Source: UBA4719 sp038249115 (GTDB lineage: Bacteria; Actinomycetota; Actinomycetes; Actinomycetales; Dermatophilaceae). From it: a stretch of DNA of 26,099 bases. How positions within the stretch are numbered: position 1 is the stretch's first letter; every line of letters starts with the position of its first letter. A program made the translations under genes and the position numbers. Of this stretch, positions 1-7,404 are shown piece after piece. Location of the stretch: positions 1 to 26,099 of the forward strand of contig JBBRWQ010000048.1 in assembly GCA_038249115.1 (NCBI GenBank), read 5' to 3'. Under the pieces are notes generated by a model. The model was not told where the DNA came from, searched no databases, and was given only the letters and a program-made list of their open reading frames with translations.

Positions 1-1185
1 CAGCACGATGGTGTTGGGTGCATCCACACCGGTTGGGGCGCCGTTGGCGATGTCGATGCTCGGGAACACGTCAGTGCGTGACCCGGCCACGCCGTCGATG
101 GTTGACCGGCCGGTGACCGGGTCAAGCTGGCCGATGCCGGCTGTGGCCATGATGATCTTCGGCCGGGTGAAGTTTTTGCCACCGTTGTCCGAGGTCACCT
201 GGTAGAACACGCCGCTGTTCGACTTCTGGTCGAAACCCGACCACACGATGATGATGCGTCCCATGCTGTCGGTGCGAATGGCGCATCCCTGCCGCCCGCC
301 GGTCTGCGCGTTGTTCGTTGCTGCGGACAGCTGGGTGGTGGTCCAGCTGTCGCCGCCGTCGGTGGAGCGGTGGAACATCACCGGTTCCGGAGCGCCGCTT
401 CCGTTGCTGCGGAAACTGACGTTGCAGACGTACACGTTGCCGAAGAACGGGCTGCTCGCGGCGTTGTCAGCCCACAGCTGCTCCTTGTCACTGAACGTCG
501 CCGAACTCTGCCTGGTCACGATGACCGGGTCCTTCCACGCGCTCGCGTCCCCGGCGGCAGCCGCTGCCACGTCGTCGGTTCGGGACACCGCAATGGCTCC
601 CGACCCCTTGAACGCCTGGTCGTCACGCGTCGAGCCGAAGTTGGTCGCGATGTTGGCGTAGTACAGCCGCGAGCCCGCGGCCCAGGAGAACTTGCCATCG
701 GTGCCGCGAATCGGTCCAAAGGCCAGCTCTGGGTCACCGTTGGACACCAGTTTGTTCTCGAAGTATTTCGGCAGCGTCCCGATCGGTCCGACGTGTGGGG
801 CACAAACTTTCGGTCCGAGGCAGTCCCGGGCAGTCCAGCCCTGGTAGGTCGGTTGGGTCCATTTGTGTCCGGAGTCGGTGGAGAAGTAGACGCCGCTCAC
901 GCCGACACCGGGCGTGAACGGGCACGAGGCGGGGGTGCCGGCGTTGCATGCCTCCATGTCGATCTCGTCGTTGGAGCCGGCAACAAGAATGTTCGGGTTG
1001 TTCGCGTCGAGGGCGAGGCCCGGCTCGTTCTGCTTGTTCTGCGAGAAGGGAGCTGACGGGCTGCCCGCGCTAACCCGGATGCTCGTGTCCGGGCTCGCAG
1101 CCGGGCTCGCAGCCGCGGCCAGGCTGACAGGAAGTGAGGCCACAAGGGCGACGGCCCCGGCGGCGAGAAGACGGTGTACACGCAT
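1..1185 (-). CDS. Secreted BNR/Asp-box (sialidase-fold) protein, C-terminus outside window
   Basis: The reading frame is open from ATG at 1185 to the window edge (395 codons seen), so the C-terminus is missing. The N-terminus is a Sec signal peptide: MRVHR, then a hydrophobic Leu/Ala/Val stretch, with likely cleavage after an Ala-rich segment near residue 27. The mature part has Asp-box-like motifs typical of BNR/sialidase beta-propellers: STDSGHKW (about residue 103), STDGGDSW (about 280) and a weaker TSDNGGKNF (about 340). NNPNILVAGSND near residue 55 resembles the first blade of exo-alpha-sialidase-like proteins. Asp boxes mark the fold, not the reaction, so sialidase activity is not established; it could be another glycan-active or simply structural propeller. 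It is transcribed away from the SDR/IS scar, with no co-directional neighbour visible in the window. Confidence 0.85.
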   Translation of the reverse strand, partial: MRVHRLLAAGAVALVASLPVSLAAAASPAASPDTSIRVSAGSPSAPFSQNKQNEPGLALDANNPNILVAGSNDEIDMEACNAGTPASCPFTPGVGVSGVYFSTDSGHKWTQPTYQGWTARDCLGPKVCAPHVGPIGTLPKYFENKLVSNGDPELAFGPIRGTDGKFSWAAGSRLYYANIATNFGSTRDDQAFKGSGAIAVSRTDDVAAAAAGDASAWKDPVIVTRQSSATFSDKEQLWADNAASSPFFGNVYVCNVSFRSNGSGAPEPVMFHRSTDGGDSWTTTQLSAATNNAQTGGRQGCAIRTDSMGRIIIVWSGFDQKSNSGVFYQVTSDNGGKNFTRPKIIMATAGIGQLDPVTGRSTIDGVAGSRTDVFPSIDIANGAPTGVDAPNTIVL

Positions 1186-1325
1186 GACGGACCTCCACGT
1201 GCTGGGGCCGTGGCTCCAGGGCGGGGCCACGGATATTGCAAACGTTGCGCAACCGGCAGTATCCGGCGGAAACGACTACCGTATTCCGGCCAGCCGATGA
1301 TGACTAGAGGTTTGGTTTGCCTTGC

Positions 1326-1688
1326 CTAATATTCTCGGTAATGCGGCTGGAACGCTGCGGCCATAGAACGCCCAACATCGATCGGGGCGACCGTTGTGAC
1401 GGCCACACCGGAGGATCCGAGGGCCCTGGCGAGCGACTGTCCAAAAGCGGCGAGTGCCGCTTTGCTCGCTCCGTAGGCCGGGTTCTTCGGCTCGCCACGG
1501 AAGGCCCCTCGCGACCCGACGTTCACGATGCGCGCGGAGCCGTCGTGCGGCATGTGGCGAACGGCGCACCAGGTCACGTTCGCCGCACCGATGAGGTTGA
1601 CCCCCAATGTGTCAGCCCACGCATGCTGCCACTGCTCGTAGGTCACCCCTTGTGGTGAACCTACGGTCCGGCGCCCTCCCTCGCCCGC
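1326..1688 (-). pseudogene. SDR-family oxidoreductase remnant, N-terminus lost at IS junction
   Basis: The frame reads from the IS boundary through GSPQGVTYEQW to a stop at 1326. It contains the SDR middle section: the VNLIGAANVTW helix, the NVGSRGAF strand and the catalytic Ser...Tyr-x-x-x-Lys (PAYGASKAAL), then VTTVAP. The NAD(P)-binding Rossmann start (TGxxxGxG, NNAG) is absent because the sequence meets the inverted end of an insertion sequence. The C-terminus also stops soon after VAP, where intact SDRs continue for roughly 50-80 residues. It is therefore truncated at both ends and cannot encode a working enzyme. An internal GTG at 1646 could start translation, but the product would lack the cofactor site. 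SDR assignment is firm; the original substrate is unknown. Confidence 0.75.
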
Positions 1689-1691
1689 CTG

Positions 1692-1705
1692 AGCCTCGAT
1701 CCACC
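1692..1705 (+). repeat. IS left inverted repeat
   Basis: AGCCTCGATCCACC, an exact 14-nt match to the reverse complement of 3327-3340. It lies 126 nt beyond the transposase stop codon. Confidence 0.75.
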
Positions 1706-1830
1706 ACGACGGTATTCACGGGTGGTAGCGAAGGATTCGGTGTCGGCGTAGGCGAGCGGGCATGAGGTAGCTGCCGGTCTGTCCGGTGCTTCCACTGGGG
1801 CTGCGGTTGTGTCGGTTTCGGCTTGGGTGG

Positions 1831-3219
1831 TCAGGTGGTTGCTGTGGCGGGCGGTCCACAGGCCGTGTTGAACAGTCCTTGCCAGCTGTCCCACCAGGGC
1901 CAGTTGGTGGGCAGGTGCATGACCAGTCGCCGGGCGGAGGTGGCCAGGCGGGCCGGGACGGCGATCAGGTGCCGGCGGATGGTCGCGGTGCTGGCCTTGG
2001 CGTGGAACACCGATGCGATGGCGCCGGCGGCGCGCATGAGGTTGAACGCGATCGCCGCCAACACCAACCACGCAGCGTTGGACGAAAACTGGCCTGAGGG
2101 CAAATGTGCCAGGGGACCGCTCTTCATGTCGGCGATGGCCTGCTCGACGATGGCGTGGTCGCGGTGGGTGGTTTCGGCTTGGAGTATGACCAGTGGGGAG
2201 TCGGTGAAGATGCCGTGGTGGCGGTAGACCGAGAACAGCTCACCTTGGCCTTGGGGGACGGACTTGGGGTTGAGGCGTTTGACCCGGCGCACGATCAGCC
2301 GGGCGGTGATGTGCTCGGCCTTGCGGCGGGACGTGAACGCCGTGAACTCGACTTCGGCGACTTCTGCGTCGGAGATGAACCGTTGCTCGTCTTGGTCCCA
2401 GATCGCGTTCGGGTACCGGATCGGGGTCCATGCCGACTCCGGGATTCCTGAGATCGCTGTGACCACAGCGTTGTTCATCCGTACGGTGACCGAGAACCGG
2501 GCACCGCCTCGCCGGGCCGCGGCGAGCACGTCATGGGCGTAGTACGCGCTGTCGGCGCGCACCGTGATCAGCCCGCCAGTGCCGCAGGCCTTGGCGGTGA
2601 CCAGGGCGTCGGAGACCAACCGGGCCGCGCCGCGCACGGAGTTGGTGCCTCCCCTGCGCAGCCGTGTCGCGGCGATCACCGGCGCGCACACCGGCGTGGA
2701 CACGATCGCCAGTAACGCGTTCAAGCCCTTGGCCTTGGTGTACCCGTACCCGACGCCCTGCTTCTGATACCCGTAGGTGGCTTTGATCGTGTCGTCGATA
2801 TCGACGAAGACCCCTTGGGCTGCGCCGGGCAGGATCGGGGCGTTCTTGGCCAACCCCACCAGGAACCGGGAGGCGACAGCGTCTACCTGCCTGACGTGCC
2901 CGAACGTAAAGGACCGCAGGAACGTCCCCAACGTCGAAGGAGCCCGGACCCCGTCGAACAACCGGCCCATCCCGCCGTGTCGCAGCAGGTCCATATCCTC
3001 GATGCTGTCGGCGCCGGCGACCATCCCTGCGACCAGTGCCGGGACCTTGAGGTGGGCGTTGACCCCGCCCTTGGCCTTCAACGTCAGGGCGTCGGCCACG
3101 AGGTCACCCAGGCCCGCTCGCGCCGCCAACGCCATGGTCGGGGCCAGCCCCGCGCACGACACCAAGTTCGGGTCGTCGAAGGTCGCCGAGATGGCCGGGA
3201 AAGTATGAGAAACTCGCAT
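1831..3219 (-). CDS. IS1380-family transposase
   Basis: 462 residues from ATG at 3219; an upstream in-frame start at 3282 is possible but adds 21 residues unlike the family. The N-terminus (MRVSHTFPAIS..FDDPNLVS) and the following Ala/Leu-rich helices are typical of actinobacterial IS1380 transposases. DDE candidates are visible: VDIDDTIK near residue 140, VRADSAYY near 245, and the Glu in ETTHRDHAIVEQ near 365. Length fits the family (about 450-480). No frameshift or internal stop is seen, so the enzyme may be active. The gene fills the element bounded by inverted repeats at 1692-1705 and 3327-3340. Confidence 0.9.
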   Translation of the reverse strand: MRVSHTFPAISATFDDPNLVSCAGLAPTMALAARAGLGDLVADALTLKAKGGVNAHLKVPALVAGMVAGADSIEDMDLLRHGGMGRLFDGVRAPSTLGTFLRSFTFGHVRQVDAVASRFLVGLAKNAPILPGAAQGVFVDIDDTIKATYGYQKQGVGYGYTKAKGLNALLAIVSTPVCAPVIAATRLRRGGTNSVRGAARLVSDALVTAKACGTGGLITVRADSAYYAHDVLAAARRGGARFSVTVRMNNAVVTAISGIPESAWTPIRYPNAIWDQDEQRFISDAEVAEVEFTAFTSRRKAEHITARLIVRRVKRLNPKSVPQGQGELFSVYRHHGIFTDSPLVILQAETTHRDHAIVEQAIADMKSGPLAHLPSGQFSSNAAWLVLAAIAFNLMRAAGAIASVFHAKASTATIRRHLIAVPARLATSARRLVMHLPTNWPWWDSWQGLFNTACGPPATATT

Positions 3220-3326
3220 CTCGTGGATGCCCCTCTGATCGGATGAAAACGACTCTCGACAAGCCGTATTCTCCCTGGTCACAGGGGTATTCGCGTGTTC
3301 CGACCCGCTCTTTAAACTATTTCAAC

Positions 3327-3340
3327 GGTGGATCGAGGCT
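3327..3340 (-). repeat. IS right inverted repeat
   Basis: GGTGGATCGAGGCT, the inverted partner of 1692-1705. It lies about 108 nt upstream of the transposase start. Confidence 0.75.
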
Positions 3341-3342
3341 GA

Positions 3343-3576
3343 GTCTGCTCAGAACATCATCGCCAACTCCGCTTCGTCCACATCGTCACCCACGCGCGCT
3401 ACCGCAAAGCCGCCAACCGAGAGAAGCAAGCGGATCCTCTCCCGGACGACAACGCCCACCCACCGCCAGATGTGCGCGCTTGGCGGGGAGCGTTGAGCGG
3501 GCGTGGTTCGCGGAACTCCGGTAGGGAGGGGAGGCCGACCGTGGCCGTGTCCCTCGAGGACATGGGTGACGCCTAG
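3343..3576 (+). pseudogene. Unidentified C-terminal gene remnant abutting the IS
   Basis: An open frame of 77 codons runs from the IS right boundary to TAG at 3574. It has no start codon of its own, and an in-frame TGA sits at 3340-3342 in the IS end. Roughly three quarters of third positions are G or C, and the residues look protein-like (RFVHIVTHARYRKAANREKQ near the start, TVAVSLEDMGDA at the end). I do not recognise the family. It is most simply the 3' end of a gene whose front was lost when the IS arrived or recombined. It runs opposite to the SDR remnant on the other IS flank, so the two are not halves of one gene. Confidence 0.4.
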
Positions 3577-3585
3577 GGTCGACAT

Positions 3586-4482
3586 TCACCTCTCGAGATC
3601 AGCCAGCGCCTCCCCCACCACATCGATCGACTCGGTCGTGATCGGATCCAGCACGAGCTGCAGGTGCGTCGCGCCGGCGTTCGCCAGCCCCCGCACGTGG
3701 TCGCAGAGATCGTCTGGTGTGACCGTCGTGACGTTCGCGTCGTAGGTGTCACCCATCACCCGGCCCTCACCACCCGGGAGCGTGACCAGGACGGCAGCCG
3801 TCGCCTCGACGTGTCGGCCCTCCGGCATCACGGCATCGACCTCGGTTTTCACCTCCGCGAAGCGCTCAACCGAGTTGCCGTACAGGCTCCACCAGACGTT
3901 CCACGAGTCCACGACCGGCAGCCCAATGCCCAGCATCCGAGGGCTGATGGAGCCCAGCATGATCGGCGGGCCACCCTCCCGGACCGGGCGCGGATCCAGC
4001 ACACAGTCCTCGACGTCGTAGAACTGCCCGTGGAAGGTCGCGCGCCCTGCCCGCAGCAGCGGCACGATGATCGCCATCGCCTCCTCGAAGCGTGACACGC
4101 GCCGGTCGTAGGGGAAGCCGAACGCGTCGTACTCCCGCCGGTTCCAGCCTGCCCCAAGGCCCATGATGAGCCTTCCGTGTGAGATCGCATCGACGGTCGC
4201 GGCCTGCTTCGCCAGCATCGCCGGCGAGTGAAAACTGGTCGACGCGACGAGCGGCCCGATCTCCGCCCGCTCGGTTACCGCCGCGATGGCCGCGAGCGTC
4301 GTCCACGCCTCGTACGGTCCCCGCGTCGACCCGTCTGGCAGGTCGTAGACCAGGTGATCGCCCACCCAGATCGAGTCGTAGCCGGCGGCCTCCGCTCGCC
4401 GCGCCAGGTCCAGGTACTCGGGCCACGGTACGAACCGTTCCACCTCGGGCAACTGGACACCGACCTTGCACAGGCGCGTCAT
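3586..4482 (-). CDS. LLM-class (luciferase-like) flavin/F420-dependent oxidoreductase
   Basis: 298 residues, ATG start at 4482. It has the bacterial-luciferase-like TIM barrel signature: KVGVQLPEVERFVPW at the start, the AEAAGYDSIWVGDH strand-helix (about residues 31-44), TERAEIGPLV (about 70), the LAKQAATVDAISHGRLIMGLGAGW segment (about 90-113) and a GGPPIMLGS strand (about 170). It is full length for the family (about 280-330). In actinobacteria many members bind coenzyme F420 and do hydride transfer; others use FMN. The sequence does not decide cofactor or substrate. It stands alone, with no co-directional partner; the nearest upstream feature is a strong hairpin at 4597-4632. Confidence 0.88.
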   Translation of the reverse strand: MTRLCKVGVQLPEVERFVPWPEYLDLARRAEAAGYDSIWVGDHLVYDLPDGSTRGPYEAWTTLAAIAAVTERAEIGPLVASTSFHSPAMLAKQAATVDAISHGRLIMGLGAGWNRREYDAFGFPYDRRVSRFEEAMAIIVPLLRAGRATFHGQFYDVEDCVLDPRPVREGGPPIMLGSISPRMLGIGLPVVDSWNVWWSLYGNSVERFAEVKTEVDAVMPEGRHVEATAAVLVTLPGGEGRVMGDTYDANVTTVTPDDLCDHVRGLANAGATHLQLVLDPITTESIDVVGEALADLER

Positions 4483-4596
4483 GGGGCGACCCTAGGCACT
4501 GGCCGGCCGCATTGCCAGACCCAGACCCGAACCGAAGCACCGGGAACGACCACCACTTGACTGATATGTAGGGGGTTCTCGTCAAGAGGGCAGGGC

Positions 4597-4632
4597 GAAG
4601 CGGCGCCCGGATGGCTTCTCGGGCGCCGCTTC
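4597..4632. terminator. Strong hairpin between divergently read segments
   Basis: A perfect 13-bp inverted repeat, GAAGCGGCGCCCG / CGGGCGCCGCTTC, with a 10-nt loop. There is no U-tract on either side, so it is terminator-like rather than a textbook intrinsic terminator. It separates the start of the LLM oxidoreductase gene from the PP2C remnant. Confidence 0.5.
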
Positions 4633-4802
4633 TGTGACCGGATCAGGTTGACGAGTTGGCGTGCGTGTCGGTACGCGACGGCGCGGTCAAGACTGATATT
4701 CGCGGGTTGGTTACCGCAGGACGGGCTGTTCGGCTGGAGCGCTTCTGCTTGTCCAGGAAACGAGCGTGGTTTCTGGGGGATGAATCCCGTTGCTGCTCAT
4801 AG

Positions 4803-5130
4803 TCAGAACGCAGTCACCGCGGGCCACCCAGCCCCGCTGCTCCTGAGCGACCACCGTATCGTGGCTGAGCTGAAAAGCCCTACGACCCTGCCGGTCGGCT
4901 ATGGAGGGGCCACGCCGGTGGTCACCGACAGAGCACTCGAACAAGGTGATCGGGTGTTGTTCCTCACCGACGGCGTGGTCGAGGAAGACCGGCGCGGCGG
5001 CGCCGACGGTCAGGCGCGGCTAAGAGTTCTGGTCGAGCGTGTCTCCGACCTCGACGGCTCGGTGGGGCTTACGCGTTCCCTTCCTAACGATGCCAGGCTG
5101 CCCCGTTGGCCTCGACAGGACCGTTCCTGA
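4803..5130 (+). pseudogene. PP2C/SpoIIE (RsbU-type) serine phosphatase C-terminal remnant
   Basis: The segment NAVTAGHPAPLLL, TLPVGYG, ALEQGDRVLFLTDGVVEEDR and LVERVSDLDGS is the second half of the SpoIIE/RsbU phosphatase domain, including the GHPxP motif and the metal-binding TDG aspartate. The first half, with its own metal-binding aspartates, is absent. The bases in front (4648-4800) form an open frame but do not resemble the family. The C-terminus ends with SLPNDARLPRWPRQDRS and lacks the usual DDATLL-type final strand. It is therefore broken at both ends. Such phosphatases normally act on anti-sigma-factor antagonists; this copy should be inactive. No partner kinase or antagonist gene is nearby. 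Confidence 0.7.
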
Positions 5131-5291
5131 TCTCGCCCCCACCCGAATTGTCGGAACCGACCGCAACCCTCAAGACGCCAGCGGCACTCTGAAGCTCAAC
5201 GGATCGCCACCGAGGTTCCGCGGAGTCGGGATGACCTGAGCCCAGTGGCTCACAACACAGTTGACACGCCTCGTCGCGCGACTTTGCCGTG

Positions 5292-5798
5292 TCACTCGGC
5301 TGCTTCCGTGGACATCGCCAAAGTCACCCAGTCGTGCAAGCCGCCCCGGTAGTAGGCCAGTGATGCGGCCGGGACCCCGACCTCGAGCAAGGCTCGGATC
5401 GCCGACGGCGATTGTGGGCACTGCGGACCATTGCAAAACAGGATCGAGACCCTAGAAGAGTCCAACTCTCCCCGACGCTGGACCACCTGGTCATGCGGCA
5501 GCGCTTTCGCGCCGGGAAGGGTGAGGCCACCGCGGGAACCCACAACACGCGTATCAATCAACACGGCTCCCCGCGCGACCATGTCCACTAGTTCCAGCTC
5601 CCCGACAGTCTGCACACCGGGCGCACATTGAATCGCTTGAAGTGAACCCCACGTTGTGTCGACGGCCACGACATCGCGCTCACCCGCCAGAGCCCACGGG
5701 ACGCTGCGCGGGTCCTGCGATCTGCCCCGCACACCGCGTTCGAAACTGACGGGTCCAAGGTTCATAGGTGGAGTGTGAGAATTATCAGACATGGACAT
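5292..5798 (-). CDS. Single-domain rhodanese-like sulfurtransferase
   Basis: 168 residues from ATG 5798; a second ATG two codons later (5792) is better spaced from GAGAGG and may be the true start. After about 60 variable residues comes a rhodanese domain: TVGELELVDMVARGAVLIDTR (about 64-84), LPGAKALPHDQV, and the active-site loop ILFCNGPQCPQSPSAI with candidate catalytic Cys122. A GLHDW end matches the family. Rhodaneses carry persulfide on the loop Cys and move sulfane sulfur between thiols. It lies 72 nt downstream of a CsoR-family regulator with persulfide-sensor features and a DUF302 gene, probably one operon, so a role in reactive-sulfur handling is likely. No signal peptide is seen, so it should be cytoplasmic. 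Confidence 0.85.
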   Translation of the reverse strand: MSMSDNSHTPPMNLGPVSFERGVRGRSQDPRSVPWALAGERDVVAVDTTWGSLQAIQCAPGVQTVGELELVDMVARGAVLIDTRVVGSRGGLTLPGAKALPHDQVVQRRGELDSSRVSILFCNGPQCPQSPSAIRALLEVGVPAASLAYYRGGLHDWVTLAMSTEAAE

Positions 5799-5870
5799 GG
5801 CCTCTCGTGGGCGTAGTTGCAGGTGTTTGTGATGCAGGGCGCTGCCCGAAGGCGGTGTCGCTGGTGCTTG

Positions 5871-6137
5871 CTAGGCCAGAGTGAGGAAGAGCTTCTCCAG
5901 GCTCTGCGCGTCCGCGGACTGGGCGTCTCCCGGCTCGGAAAGACACTGTTTGAGGCTGGACGAGATGAGCGCGAAGCCGGCCCTGTCGACTGCCCGGTTG
6001 ACCGCTGCGAGCTGGTTGACGATGTCCTTGCAGTCGCGATCCTGCTCGATCATCCGCAGGATGCCGCCGATCTGGCCTTGGGCCCGGCGCAGCCGGTTGA
6101 CCACTGAGCCCATCCCGTCGGGGTTCAGCTCAACCAT
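5871..6137 (-). CDS. CsoR/FrmR-family repressor, CstR-like (two Cys, no ligand His)
   Basis: 88 residues, ATG 6137 behind AAGGAG. The all-helical DUF156 fold is plain: VVNRLRRAQGQIGGILRMIEQDRDCKDIV, then QLAAVNRAVDRAGF. Family ligand positions are Cys36 and Cys65. The position that is His61 in copper-sensing CsoR is Ser61 here. Two Cys without the His is the pattern of CstR-type persulfide sensors, which form a di- or trisulfide bridge rather than bind Cu(I). That reading fits the rhodanese gene 72 nt downstream. The gene starts 62 nt after the DUF302 gene on the same strand, so it is probably autoregulated in that operon. A Ni/Co or formaldehyde sensor of the same family is less likely because their His ligands are not seen. 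Confidence 0.85.
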   Translation of the reverse strand: MVELNPDGMGSVVNRLRRAQGQIGGILRMIEQDRDCKDIVNQLAAVNRAVDRAGFALISSSLKQCLSEPGDAQSADAQSLEKLFLTLA

Positions 6138-6199
6138 GGTGACTCCTTGGGTTGTTGAGGGGGGTCGGGCTCTGCGGTGGCTGTCCCATGGGGTGCAGC

Positions 6200-6607
6200 T
6201 CAGCTGTCTGTGAGTGCGGGCGTCAGTGTGTCCAGCGCCGCGGCTAGCCTGCGCCCGGCCTCGTCAGCGACGAAGGACAGCCCTTCATTCTGTGTCAGGG
6301 TGACCATGACCTCGGGGTCTAGGGCCTCGACCACGGTCGTGTCGTCGTCCAGGTATCGGACGACGACGTTGCACGGCAGCAGCAGCCCCACCGATGGTTC
6401 CACCTGAAGTGCGGCGTGCGCCAGCGGTGGCCGGCAGGCCCCGAGGATGACCTGGGCGGGAATGTCGACGTTCAGCTTGGCCTTTAGCGTGGCCTGGATG
6501 TCGATCTCTGTCAGGACGCCGAAGCCCTGGTCTGTGAGCGAGACACGCGTGGCGTCCAGGGTGTCGGCGAAGGAACGGTGGACCGTCGTGGTCAGTGCGT
6601 AGGTCAT
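6200..6607 (-). CDS. DUF302 domain protein
   Basis: 135 residues, ATG 6607 behind GAGAG. It matches the DUF302 pattern: a short strand MTYALTTTVHRSF, then LTDQGFGVLTEIDIQATLKAKL (about 27-48), a CRPPLAHAAL loop (about 59-67), VGLLLPCNVVVRYLDD (about 74-89) and VVEALDPEVMV. DUF302 proteins are small cytoplasmic alpha-beta proteins of unknown biochemical function, often next to sulfur or metal-responsive genes. Here it is first in an apparent operon with a CstR-like repressor and a rhodanese. Two cysteines (in ACRPP and LPCN) could interact with sulfur species, but that is inference. Confidence 0.85.
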   Translation of the reverse strand: MTYALTTTVHRSFADTLDATRVSLTDQGFGVLTEIDIQATLKAKLNVDIPAQVILGACRPPLAHAALQVEPSVGLLLPCNVVVRYLDDDTTVVEALDPEVMVTLTQNEGLSFVADEAGRRLAAALDTLTPALTDS

Positions 6608-6707
6608 GTTGGTTCTCTCGTTTGCGTTGGCGTTTCAGGACGCCGCGTTGGCGGCCTGGGACTGTTGAGCACGGTCACAGTGGGGAATCGGGCGCTCGCG
6701 ATGTGCA

Positions 6708-6713
6708 TGTCAA
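6708..6713 (-). promoter_or_regulatory. Possible -35 box for DUF302-cstR-rhodanese operon
   Basis: On the minus strand this reads TTGACA, about 100 nt before the DUF302 start. The expected -10 position is poor (CGATTC), so this is only a candidate. I see no clear C-tract palindrome of the known CsoR/CstR type in this leader. A GACCCCCCTC stretch in the DUF302-cstR gap is a second, equally weak operator candidate. Confidence 0.2.
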
Positions 6714-6785
6714 CATCCATAAGTGCTGGCGCTGTTATGGGCTGCTGCGGCTCCGTCACGCGGATGGTCATCCTCAACCGTGGGC

Positions 6786-7088
6786 CTAACTTTCGACCCG
6801 TTGCCACTGGCCCGCAGTTTGACGAGCATCGGAGCGATCCGGCGAATCGGTGGTGGGGGAGGTCGTCATGGTCATGGTCATGTCCATGTCCATGTCCATC
6901 CCCGACATTGCTTTGCGCATGGTGGCGGGGTTGTGTGTCCCAGAAAAGCCCATCGTCCTGGCGCAATCGGAGACGTGCTGGCCAGGCATGGGCTCTGCGG
7001 CGGGCGTCGCTGCGGACGCGACACCGGCGGACAGCAAGAGGGTGCCGGCCGCCAGAGTGGTGGTGATGAGAACGCGGACTTTATGCAT
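6786..7088 (-). CDS. Small exported Met-rich protein
   Basis: 100 residues from ATG 7088, with AAAGG about 9 nt upstream. Residues 1-27 form a Sec signal peptide (MHKVRVLITTTLAAG.., cleavage near ASA-AT). The mature part has a single Cys in QHVSDCARTMGF and an alternating Met run, MSGMDMDMDMTMTMTT (about 61-76), encoded by a hexanucleotide repeat, followed by a polar tail. Alternating Met/Asp stretches are seen in periplasmic or extracellular Cu/Ag-binding proteins, so a metal-binding role is possible but unproven. The gene precedes the DUF302-CstR-rhodanese set by about 180 nt on the same strand. I do not recognise a named family. Confidence 0.65.
   Translation of the reverse strand: MHKVRVLITTTLAAGTLLLSAGVASAATPAAEPMPGQHVSDCARTMGFSGTHNPATMRKAMSGMDMDMDMTMTMTTSPTTDSPDRSDARQTAGQWQRVES
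6867..6899. repeat. Hexanucleotide repeat CATGGT/CATGTC
   Basis: Three CATGGT/CATGTC-type units pass into further CATGTC units in perfect 6-nt register. On the minus strand this encodes the (Met-Asp/Thr)n run of the small exported protein. Read one frame over it would encode a His-rich HGHGHDHDHD run. Units of six keep the frame when copies are gained or lost. Confidence 0.7.
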
Positions 7089-7092
7089 GATC

Positions 7093-7400
7093 GATGCCTT
7101 TCATGGTGGTGAATGTGCCTGGTCGATCCGCAGGACCGATGTTGGTGGTTTCTTGTCCCGCCGGGATCCTGTGGCGTCTTCGACTCTGATGCCATGGAGT
7201 ATCGGTTCCAGCGAGGGACTATGTAGAAACCATGAAGAAAGCCCGGCGAACGCGGCAGCCCGTCCACTCGGGACGGCCGGCGCGGCCAGCCTGCCCGATA
7301 CCACCGGCGAGGCGGTGCACGGAGGCGTCCGGGCTGGTGCGTCTGAACGTCTGCCGGGCGGTGAGGACCCCGGCCGGGTGTTCATCGGCGACCTCGGCCA
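7093..7400. other. Stretch without a convincing gene
   Basis: Open frames exist on both strands, including part of a long plus-strand frame, but their products are rich in Arg/Pro/Gly/Ser and match nothing I recognise. It probably includes the promoter of the Met-rich exported gene (start 7088, minus). No repeats or hairpins stand out. Confidence 0.4.
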
Positions 7401-7404
7401 GGAG

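Larger units (their letters stand above)
1689..3343. mobile_element. IS1380-family insertion sequence
   Basis: About 1.65 kb, bounded by inverted ends. The left end contains AGCCTCGATCCACC at 1692-1705 and the right end has its exact reverse complement at 3327-3340. Two of the next three outward bases also match, giving ends near 1689 and 3343. It contains one transposase gene on the minus strand. I could not find matching 4-bp target duplications at the ends, and the sequences outside the two ends belong to unrelated gene remnants on opposite strands. This suggests the flanks were rearranged after insertion, for example by recombination between copies. Confidence 0.75.

Noticed and set aside
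1236..1252. TTGCAAACGTTGCGCAA upstream of the BNR gene as a LacI-type operator
   Set aside because: Only partly symmetrical and no regulator gene nearby; too weak to annotate.
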